Assembly (NCBI GenBank): GCA_902728285.1
Contig: CACVBU010000508.1
Coordinates: 575,926-639,925 of the forward strand
Direction of reading: 5' to 3'
DNA length: 64,000 nt
DNA from: Clytia hemisphaerica
Taxonomy: Eukaryota > Cnidaria > Hydrozoa > Leptothecata > Clytiidae
Position numbers and translations under genes: made by a program. Positions 26,101 to 38,100 of the stretch are shown here, one piece after another (the stretch's first letter is position 1; each line of letters opens with the position of its first letter). The notes beneath the pieces are model-generated. The model searched no databases. It was not told where the DNA came from and saw only the letters and a list, made by a program, of their open reading frames with translations.

Positions 26101-29100
26101 AGTTCAATTATTTAGGGACCTTTCTTAAAAATGATTTGATTGACTTCAAATAACAAACGGATGCAAGTTCGCATGCTAATGAACAAGTTCCAAAAAAAAT
26201 AATTCAGAATATGAGCTTAGCTGTCACGTGACTATGGGAAATTCCCCTTTTTGGGAGTTATTTCAGTTTATGGACCTTTTTTGAAAAGCTCATAAAAACT
26301 CAAGGAAGAAAGTATCGACTTCAAATAACAAACGGATGCAAGTTCACATATCTGGGAAAATATTCCAAAAAAAATTATTCAGAATATGAGCTTAGTTGTC
26401 ACGTGACTATGGGAAATTCCCCTTTTCAAGAGTTCAATTATTTTAGGGACCTTTCTTAAAAATGATTTGATTGACTTCAAATAACAAACGGATGCAAGTT
26501 CGCATGCTAAGGAACAAATTCCAAAAAAAATAATTCAGAATATGAGCTTAGCTGTCACGTGACTATGGGAAATTCCCCTTTTTGGGATTTATTTCAGTTT
26601 ATGGACCTTTTTTGAAAAGCTCATAAAAACTCAAGGAAGAAAGGTATCGACTTCAAATAACAAACGGATGCAAGTTCACATATCTGGGAAAATATTCCAA
26701 AAAAATTATTCAGAATATGAGCTTAGTTGTCACGTGACTATGGGAAATTCCCCTTTTCAAGAGTTCAATTATTTTAGGGACCTTTCTTAAAAATGATTTG
26801 ATTGACTTCAAATAACAAACGGATGGAAGTTCGCATGCTAAGGAACAAATCCAAAAAAAATTATTCAGAATATGAGCTTAGCTGTCAGGTGACTATGGGA
26901 AATTCCCCTTTTTGGGAGTTATTTCAGTTTATGGACCTTTTTTGAAAAGCTCATAAAAACTCAAGGAAGAAAGGTATCGACTTCAAATAACAAACGGATG
27001 CAAGTTCACATATCAAGAAAAATATTCCAAAAAAAATTATTCAGAATATAAGCTTAGTTGTCACGTGACTATTGGAAATTCCCCTATTCAAGAGTTCAAT
27101 TATTTTAGGGACCTTTCTTAAAAATGATTTGATTGACTTCAAATAACAAACGGATGCAAGTTCGCATGCTAATGAACAAGTTCCAAAAAAAATAATTCAG
27201 AATATGAGCTTAGCTGTCACGTGACTATGGGAAATTCCCCTTTTTGGGAGTTATTTCAGTTTATGGACCTTTTTTGAAAAGCTCATAAAAACTCAAGGAA
27301 GAAAGGTATCGACTTCAAATAACAAACGGATGCAAGTTCACATATCTGGGAAAATATTCCAAAAAAAATTATTCAGAATATGAGCTTAGTTGTCACGTGA
27401 CTATGGGAAATTCCCCTTTTCTAGAGTTCAATTATTTTAGGGACCTTTCTTAAAAATGATTTGATTGACTTCAAATAACAAACGGATGCAAGTTCGCATG
27501 CTAAGGAGCAAATTCCAAAAAAAATAATTCAGAATATGAGCTTAGCTGTCACGTGACTATGGGAAATTCCCCTTTTTGGGAGTTATTTCAGTTTATGGAC
27601 CTTTTTTGAAAAGCTCATAAAAACTCAAGGAAGAAAGGTATCGACTTCAAATAACAAACGGATGCAAGTTCACATATCTGGGAAAATATTCCAAAAAAAA
27701 TTATTCAGAATATGAGCTTAGTTGTCACGTGACTATGGGAAATTCCCCTTTTCAAGAGTTCAATTATTTTAGGGACCTTTCTTAAAATGATTTGATTGAC
27801 TTCAAATAACAAACGGATGCAAGTTCGCATGCTAAGGAACAAATTCCAAAAAAAATAATTCAGAATATGAGCTTAGCTGTCACGTGACTATGGGAAATTC
27901 CCCTTTTTGGGATTTATTTCAGTTTATGGACCTTTTTTGAAAAGCTCATAAAAAACTCAAGGAAGAAAAGGTATCGACTTCAAATAACAAACGGATGCAA
28001 GTTCACATATCTGGGAAAATATTCCAAAAAAAAAAATATCAGAATATGAGCTTAGTTTCACGTGACTATGGGAAATTCCCCTTTTCAAGAGTTCAATTAT
28101 TTTAGGGACCTTTCTTAAAAATGATTTGATTGACTTCAAATAACAAACGGATGGAAGTTCGCATGCTAAGGAACAAATCCAAAAAAAATTATTCAGAATA
28201 TGAGCTTAGCTGTCAGGTGACTATGGGAAATTCCCCTTTTTGGGAGTTATTTCAGTTTATGGACCTTTTTTGAAAAGCTCATAAAAACTCAAGGAAGAAA
28301 GGTATCGACTTCAAATAACAAACGGATGCAAGTTCACATATCAAGAAAAATATTCCAAAAAAAATTATTCAGAATATAAGCTTAGTTGTCACGTGACTAT
28401 GGGAAATTCCCCTATTCAAGAGTTCAATTATTTTAGGGACCTTTCTTAAAAATGATTTGATTGACTTCAAATAACAAACGGATGCAAGTTCGCATGCTAA
28501 GGAACAAATTCCAAAAAAAATAATTCAGAATATGAGCTTAGTTGTCACGTGACTATGGGAAATTCCCCTTTTTGGGAGTTACATATTTAAGTTTAAGGAT
28601 TTTTTTTGAAAAGCTCATAAAAACTCAAGTAAGAAAGGTATTGACTTCAAATAACAAAGGGATGCAAGTTCATATATCTGGGTAAATATTCCAAAAATAA
28701 TTATTCAGAATATGAGCTTAGTTGTCACGTGACTATGGGAAATTCCCCTATTTGGGAGTTATTTTAATTTTTAGACCTTTTTTAAAAAGCTTACCAGTCA
28801 TCAGAAAATGGTTGGATTGACTTCAAATAAAAAACGGATGCAAGTTCACATGTCAAGGAAAGTATTCCAAAATTAATTATTCAAAGCATGAGCTTAGTTG
28901 TCACCCCTTTTTGGGAGTTATTTCAATTTAGAGACCTTTTTTAAAAGATTACCATGGATTGATCATGGATTGACTTCATTAGCGTTTTCTTATTTTTCTT
29001 TGAATGACATTCATGTTTCTTTTATTAGAACACCTAAATTTTGATTGAGGCTGAATGTTCTTATTTTTTCAACCATTTTCAGCCTTAGATGCTCTTGTTA

Positions 29101-32100
29101 ATGTTTCTATATATGGGTCCAAATAACAAAAGAAATGCATTGTCTCGAGTGAACCGTAATAAACCCAACAGGTAATGAACGTTGTTATAACGTCCAAACA
29201 ATGTTGTCTCAACATCAGAACGTCAAATCTTTCAAATTTTCCCATAGATCATTTTACCCCCTTTTGTGTGTCATACATCATCATCTATTTCATCCAGTAT
29301 TATTCTGTCTCATTTTTCTCTACGCCCAAGCTACCTTTTTAACGCCCCTTCCTTCTCTTCATATACACGCATAGACCCTCCACTAAATTAAGCAACTAAT
29401 CACTTACCATAAGTAAACTAGGTCACAGTGTGGATCTAAACCACACTGAAACGACCGCCTTCCATCACGCATCACGCTCGCGAAAGAGCGCACGCACATT
29501 ATTAACGCCTACATGTCATCTCCAGTACATTTTAGATTATTCATTAAAAACAGATTACAAATTAGTCATTCTTCATGTCTCGATTATTCAATTCCGAATA
29601 AAAGACATTCAGGGAAAAAAAAGAGAAACACCTGGGTAATCTAGTTAAAAAAACCGAAAGTAAATGGCAGACAAAGTAATGAGCCAAGGCAAAACGAGAT
29701 TAGCGTACCACTATGAAAGAAAAATAATACATAATAAATTCTTGGTGGTGACTTAAATTCTTAATAAGGATGATTTCACAACTTATTGGTAATAACAACT
29801 TATTGTTAATAATTGCTGAAAATTAAGCAACTGTGAACCGGAAAAACTCCCTCCGAACCTGAAAAAACTCCCTGTCAATCAAACATAACAACTGCCAATC
29901 AACAACTACAATCGGAGAGTTGAATAAATAGAAGATGGGCAACTGCCAATCAAATTACAGCGAACAAATAAGAATAGCGAAAGCAAAACATTACGTCTTC
30001 CTAAAAGTGGGGGGCGTACGGGCCTTCGTAATACCGATATACCGATCACTTTTTTTCTCAATTACCGATATACCGATAAATTTTTCGTTCAAATACCGAT
30101 ACCGGTCAATTTTTCCCAATTTTTCAGGTACTTATCTCCCGGAGGGGGGAATTAGGCAAATATGGGTGCTGGGTACGTGTGGACGATAAAGGTTGGGTTT
30201 GTCACCATCCAAAGTCTCTATGACGATTACCAAACAGTAGCGTGGTGGGTAGATCAAGGATGGGCAGGTAAAAGTAGAATTTTGGCTTAAGGCGCCTTGT
30301 ATGCTTATTCTGGCGCCCATTTTTTGGTTGCATTCGTATACCAAAAATTGAAGTTAAAATTCAGGTCATTTTAGAAACATTTAGGAAATACGCGAGCGAA
30401 GCGAGCAAGAAAAAATTGCGACATTGCTCATCGAGATGGATTGAGACACCCCTGTGTCACAGACCCAGTGGACCCCCCACCCCGGTGGAAAAATAGGCCA
30501 AAAAATCGTCCCCGGTGGAAAAATATCCTACAATTTCAACCCCACTGCGAAATTGCTCTATGATTTTATCCCCATTGAAAACTGAATGTAAAAAATTGCA
30601 CTCCAAAACCATCCCCACTGGAATTTTCGAGCTGGAAACAATAAATTTTCTATCCCCATTGGCATTTTGATAGAAATTTTCATCCCCACTGAGGGAAAAA
30701 GTTCTACCGGGGCACTGAGACAGGGGTGTATTGAGTGAAGCCAATTACAGTATAATGACATTGAACAAAAAAGAACAAAAAACACAACCATGGTCATGCT
30801 TTCTCTATTAGTCAGTGGAAAAAGTTAACTCTGTTTGACGCGATTTTTTTCCAAAACAGAGCTTAAATTTGACCAAAAGTTTAGCAAGATGCTAAAAATT
30901 GAATAAGAGAACGGAAAACCATCAAGGAACCTCGAACTTTCATCGAAAATGGGAGCTTATCGAGTGATAGAATGTCGAATAGTAGAAAGTAACGAATAAA
31001 GATACAAATTTAATACTCTTTAATAATCTCTAGATCAAAAAATTGAAGGAAGCTAGTGCGTGCGAATGAAACAAGAAAAAAATTGTGAGTTTTTGTTTTG
31101 AATATTGTTTTCACCAAATTGGTCGTGGGGCGCAGTTAGATCTCCCTTCAAAAATCGTCTTATAACTTTATTGCGAGCGAAGGGAGCAAAAAAAAATCAT
31201 GATTTTTCAAGTTATTTCTGGTCTTTGGGCGCAATTTAAAGCGCATTTAGGGTAATTTTAAGAGTTGGGCGTTCAAAACTCCACTTGGGGAGGCGTGACC
31301 CCCTGCCAAAACGCCAAAATAGATCGTTTAGAGAGCGTCAACTGTATTCACGGCAGGAAATGTGTCAAGCAGACCCCTGGCTGAGACTCTTGCCTTATGA
31401 AAATTGCAGCCATGATTCTTAAAATTGGCGTCTCCGAGTGTTCCTTAATTTGTACTAATTTACGTGTGAGTGCTTAGAACATATCGTTCATATATTCACA
31501 TGGAAAAGGAGGCTTTGGCCGTATGGACAATTTTTTAAAGTCATCCGCAACCATATAGCATAAACCCTAAAAAAGCGATGAGAATTTGATACTTATCAAG
31601 AAGAATTCGAAGAGGCTAGTGCGAGCGAAGCGAGCAAATAATTTGAGATATTTTGTTTTAAATATTGTGTATAGGAGCGCAATGGCTCATGATCTTCGAT
31701 ACCAAGGAGGTGGTCGATACCGATAGTTGACCAAAAATACCGAAATACCGAGATAAAAAAGGTCTCTTACCGATACCGAGATGGTCTTAAAATACCGATT
31801 ACCGATCAATTTTTTCCTCTAATACCGATTTACCGATCTAAAAAAAGGCCAATACCGATGTACCGATATCCCGTACGCCCCATAAAACATTACGTCTTCC
31901 TAAAACATCAAACAATAGAATTACAAGGACCACAGAACGACCCTTGTAAACGTGCCTCAATTCTGGCATGAAAATATCATCATCCTTTTTGAAAATTGCT
32001 GTAGAAGAAGAAGGACATCACTTTGAAAAAATGTTAGATGGTACGAATATATCTTATTTTAGACTATCCCAATTAAGGACCTTTACATCAACAAATAGAG

Positions 32101-35100
32101 TAATCAAAATATTTTACGAAACCATTTAATTAGAGCTACTTTTAAAATAACTACTGAGCTTGAGGATGTAGTATCTTAGATAATATTGATACTACATGGC
32201 CCGCTGATCTACGAGAAGTTATTGAATTAAAGGGTCGAAAACTTTATCTGAGTAGATCTGAGTCAATACTGATGACCTCCTAAAAGCTCTTCAATCTAAC
32301 AAAACGCAGCAGATGATCCTTAAAATCCATGATATACAACAACAAACATTATCTGATATAAAAACATTTTCTTAAAAAATCTCAATAATCCCAGAAGACA
32401 ATGGGTTGTAAACCATAAAACTATATTATCTGTTGTACCAAATCATAGAAATAAAAAACTATTTCATTCACATCTCGATTTTTTGACTTCTTTGACCTTC
32501 AGAAATCTGACTTCGTTATTTACATTATCTCCCTGTTACAGCTTAAGGTCTCTATTTCTTTATAAATCTTATCGGCAGTACTCTGACCTAATATATTTTT
32601 TTTTGTTTTTGTTTTTGTTTTCTTTTTTTCATCGAAATAACTCCTAAAAAGGGGAATTTCCCATAGTCACGTGACAACTAAGCTCATATTCTGAATTATT
32701 TTTTTGGAATTTGTTCCTTAGCATGTGAACTTGCATCCCTTTGTTATTTGAAGTCAATACCTTTCTTACTTGAGTTTTTATGAGCTTTTCAAAAAAGGTC
32801 CCTAAACTGAAATAACTCCCAAAAAGGGGAATTTCCCATAGTCACGTGACAACTAAGCTCATATTCTGAATTTTCTATTTTGGAATGTTTTTCTTGACAT
32901 GTGAACTTGCATCCGTTTGTTATTTGAAGTCAATCCAACCATTTCCTGATGACTGGTAAGCTTTTGAAAAAGGTCCCTGAAATAATTTGAAACCCGAATA
33001 GGGGAATTTCCCGTAGTCACTTGACAATTAAGCTCATATTCTGAATTATTTCTTTCGGAATATCTTTCTTGACATGGGAACTTGCATCCGTTTGTTATTT
33101 GAAATCAATCTAACAATTTCCTGATGACTGGTAAGCTTTTGAAAAAGGTCCCTGAAATAATTTGAATCCCGAATAGGGGAATTTCCCGTAGTCACGTGAT
33201 AACTAAGCTCATATTCTGGACTAATTTTTTTGGAATATTTTTCCAGATATGTAAACTTGCATCGGTTTGTTATTTGAAGTCGATATCTTTCTTCCTTGAG
33301 TTTTTATGAGCTTTTCAAAAAGGTCCCTAAAATGAAATAACTCCCAAAAAGGGGAATTTCCCATAGTCACGTGACAACTTGGCTCATATTCTGAATAATT
33401 TTTTTTTGGAATATTTTCCCAGATATGTGAACTTGCATCCGTTTGTTATTTGAAGTCGATACCTTTCTTACTTGAGTTTTTATGAGCTTTTCAAAAAAGG
33501 TCCCTAAACTGAAATAACTCCCAAAAAGGGGAATTTCCCATAGTCACGTGACAACTAAGCTCATATTCTGAATAATTATTTTTGGAATATTTTCCCAGAT
33601 ATGTGAACTTGCATTCGTTTGTTATTTGAAGTCGATACCTTTCTTGCTTGAGTTTTTATGAGCTTTTCAAAAAAGGTCCCTAAACTGAAATAACTCCCAA
33701 AAAGGGGAATTTCCGATAGTCACGTGACAACTAAGCTCATATTCTGAATTTTCTATTTTGGAATGTTTTTCTTGACATGTGAACTTGCATCCGTTTGTTA
33801 TTTGAAGTCAATCCAACCATTTCCTGATGACTGGTAAGCTTTTGAAAAAGGTCCCTGAAATAATTTGAAACCCGAATAGGGGAATTTCCCGTAGTCACTT
33901 GACAATTAATCTCATATTCTGAATTATTTCTTTCGGAATATCTTTCTTGACATGGGAACTTGCATCCGTTTGTTATTTGAAATCAATCTAACAATTTCCT
34001 GATGACTGGTAAGCTTTTGAAAAAGGTCCCTGAAATAATTTGAATCCCGAATAGGGGAATTTCCCGTAGTCACGTGATAACTAAGCTCATATTCTGGACT
34101 AATTTTTTTGGAATATTTTTCCAGATATGTAAACTTGCATCGGTTTGTTATTTGAAGTCGATACCTTTCTTCCTTGAGTTTTTATGAGCTTTTCAAAAAG
34201 GTCCCTAAAATGAAATAACTCCCAAAAAGGGGAATTTCCCATAGTCACGTGACAACTAAGCTCATATTCTGAATAATTTTTTTTTGGAATATTTTCCCAG
34301 ATATGTGAACTTGCATCCGTTTGTTATTTGAAGTCGATACCTTTCTTCCTTGAGTTTTTATGAGCTTTTCAAAAAGGTCCATAAACTGAAGTAACTCCAA
34401 AAAGGGGAATTTCCCTAGTCACGTGACAGCTAAGCTCATATTCTGAATTATTTTTTTTGGAATTTGTTCCTTAGCATGCGAACTTGCATCCGTTTGTTAT
34501 TTGAAGTCAATCAAATCATTTTTAAGAAAGGTCCCTAAAATAATTGAACTCTTGAAAAGGGGAATTTCCCATAGTCACGTGACAACTAAGCTCATATTCT
34601 GAATAATTTTTTTGGAATATTTTCCTAGATATGTGAACTTGCATCCGTTTGTTATTTGAAGTCGATACCTTTCTTCCTTGAGTTTTTATGAGCTTTTCAA
34701 AAAAGGTCCATAAACTGAAATAACTCCCAAAAAGGGGAATTTCCCATAGTCATGTGACAGCTAAGCTCATATTCTGAATTATTTTTTTTGGAACTTGTTC
34801 CTTAGCATGCCAACTTGCATCCGTTTGTTATTTTGAAGTCAATCAAATCATTTTTAAGAAAGGTCCCTAAAATAATTGAACTCTTTAAAAGGGGAATTTC
34901 CCATAGTCACGTGACAACTAAGCTCATATTCTGAATAATTTTTTTTGGAATCTTTTCCCAGATATGTGAACTTGCATCCGTTTGTTATTTGAAGTCGATA
35001 CCTTTCTTACTTGAGTTTTTATGAGCTTTTCAAAAAAGGTCCATAAACTGAAATAACTCCCAAAAAGGGGAATTTCCCATAGTCACGTGACAGCTAAGCT

Positions 35101-38100
35101 CATATTCTGAATTATTTTTTTTGGAACTTGTTCCTTAGCATGCGAACTTGCATCCGTTTGTTATTTGAAGTCAATCAAATCATTTTAAGAAAGGTCCCTA
35201 AAATAATTGAACTCTTGAAAAGGGGAATTTCCCATAGTCACGCGACAACTAAGCTCATATTCTGAATAATTTTTTTTGGAATATTTTCCCAGATATGTGA
35301 ACTTGCATGGCATACCGGATAAGTGGGATGGGGGAACCTGGGAACCTAAAGTGGGAACCTAAATGAACACCTGAAAAGTGGGATGGGGGAACCTAAGTGG
35401 GAACCTAAATGAACACCGGAAAAGTGGGATGGGGGAACCTAAGTGGGAACCTAAATGAACACCGGAAAAGTGGGATGGGGGAACCTAAGTGGGAACCTAA
35501 ATGAACACCGGAAAAGTGGGATGGGGAACCTAAGTGGGAACCTAAATGAACACCGGAAAAGTGGGATGGGGAAACCTAAGTGGGAACCTAAATGAACACC
35601 GGAAAAGTGGGATGGGGGAACCTAAGTGGGAATCTAAGTTGTTTAATTATTAATAGAATTGAAATATTTTTCTTTAGAAACAAATACATAAGCGAAAAAT
35701 AAGACTTGCTCGATAGCAAGTCTTATCGTAGTTTAAGAAGAATTCCTTTATGTTTAAATAAATAGGTCTATTGAAATGGCGATTTTGTGTTTACTTTTCA
35801 AATTTTGAAAATTTTGAAAAGATGTGCCCACATTTTTTTACCTGAAAGTGGGATGGGGGAACCGGGAACCTAAAGTGGGAACCTAATTTGTTATTATTAT
35901 TATTTTTCTTTAAAACAAATACATAAAGATAAGAAAGATATTATATGCAAGGAAAGAAAAAACCTTTTATCATAATAAGAACACCAGTTATTTACTTTTT
36001 ACATTACGGTTCGCAAACAATAATGTTGAAAATAAAACAAAGGGAATTTATTTATTCAATTAGCTCAAAAAAGCATGTTTATTTATCAGCAGTTTTATAG
36101 TGCATCTTTTTGAAAGGTTCTTTTTAGTAAATTGACTTAATTGACTTTAAACTTAAAACTTTAAACCGTCATATCATCAAATCTAGAAGGAATTAGAAGT
36201 TCGTTCATAGCTCGATGGATAACTTAGACCTTCTTCTTTCTTTTGCACGGATCTAATTTGCTTGAATACAGAATCTAGTAAAACATTATTTACGATCTAG
36301 TTTTTGTTCACTCTTGATGGGGGGGGCGTACGGGGTTTCTGATTTCTGAAATTCCGAGCATTTTTGACCTGATTTCCGATACAATTCCGCAAAAATATTT
36401 CACTAATTCCGATACCGAATTTTTTTCTGTAGATAATTTTCACTTAAAGAAAAACTTGAATAAAAAAAGGAAGAAACTGTGGGAAAAGAATATTTTTGCC
36501 ACATACAGTACAACTATTACACCCGCGGACACCGCACGCTGCAAAGAGGTGGTACGACACAGAGACCAGAGGACACAAATTTCCTCTATATATAACCCCC
36601 TACCTCAAAAAAGGAAGTTTGTAAAAGATAATGCGAGCGAAGCGAGCGCGAAAATTGTCCTTGACTTTTGCTTTAAAATCCACCCTTTTTCCCTAAAAAA
36701 GTGTTGAGAAGAGTAGTTTTCCCTGACTTTTAGAATGGAAAGAGAATATTCTTTCCTGACCAAAAACGTCAAATTTTTCGTGTTGTAGTAAAATAATTAT
36801 TTCAAAAATAACCCGGCCAGCTTTACAATAGTCAAAGTGTGTTGACTTTTAAAAAAATAAAAAATAGAGATTCAAAGATTGACTGAAAACCATCAAATTC
36901 AAGGCATTCTGGAAAAAAAGCTCCCTGACTTTTCCCTGACTTTTGAAAAATTTTGCGAAAACTCCCTGACTTTTCCAGGTTTTCCCTGACTTTTTCAAAA
37001 AACAACCCATTTTCAGGTTTTCCCTGACCGCTGGGAACCCTGTTATAGAACTGGATTTTCATCGTTCCGAATGATAGGTGTTGATTTGACTCTCAGTAAA
37101 ATATTAACGCCTTATTATAAAAATGTTGACCTTTTCACAAAGCCCTCGAGGCATCGTGCCATTCATCGAACCAGCTTTGGTCCGTTTTGAAAAAGCTTCA
37201 ATTTTTCACTGCTTACAAAAGGTCCGCGAATGAAATAAGATTGTGTTGTGGAGCAATCTATACCTATACCCATCATATGTGCGCCCGAACGCCGCTAGGA
37301 TCTAGCGCGCGCTTGTGCTTGACGTCATTGATTCAGAAAGCGTCTTTTGTGGATAGAAATTAGTGAGGTTAAGTCCCAAATTGGTAAAATCACGACCATG
37401 AAAATTAAACAGGCTAGTGAGTTTCAACCAATCAAATTTCGTATTTTTTCGTCCGTCATCGTGATTATCCTGGTATGCTTAACCTCAGTATTATATCCGA
37501 AGCACACAATCTGATACCGAAAAACCGAAACTAAAGCTCTTCAGACCAAGTTTCCGCAGTAAAAAAAGTCATTTTTCCGAAACCGAAGTCTTTTTGGATT
37601 CCGAAATACCGAAGTGTTTTGACGTGACTACCGAAATTCCGCACAAAAACAAGCCCATTTCCGCAATACCGAAATCTCGTACGCCCCCCACTTGATGCAA
37701 TACACATTGTTTTTTATTAGCAGCTCCAATTTCGGGTCAGGGCTGGGGTCGCTTAGCATTTAACGGATTCTAGCTCGTTTTTCTTTCTGTACCAACCAAA
37801 CAGTACAGCGTGTGAATACACTTCATTAATTAAAAATGTTTGATAGTAAAATAGACATATTGCACGGCTTGCCACGTTTCCATACACATAAGCATAGATC
37901 CACGGGGGGGGGGGGGGTTGCACTCAAGGTAAACGACCTACCGTACGTGCAGCCCTTTTTTCCAAGCTACCCAAAGTACACTGTAAGGGTGGAAATTAGC
38001 AAAATGAGAATAAGTGCACTCTAAGGGTTTAAAATTTGGTCAAAGCCAGTCCGGCTTTTAGAATTTCATCCGAACAAGTGTCACGTTTTAACACTGGGTA

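Noticed and set aside
25899-26153. 84-codon frame and similar frames at 27957, 38998, 39596, 39992 and 41378
   Set aside because: They are readings across tandem-repeat monomers or minisatellites and vary with single-base indels between copies.
23163-28950. Regularly spaced repeats that might be a CRISPR array
   Set aside because: Repeats and intervening sequence are both repeated, monomers are 156-175 bp, there are no unique spacers, and the DNA is eukaryotic.
30457-30797. 95- and 79-codon minus-strand frames
   Set aside because: They run through dispersed repeat R and show no family features.
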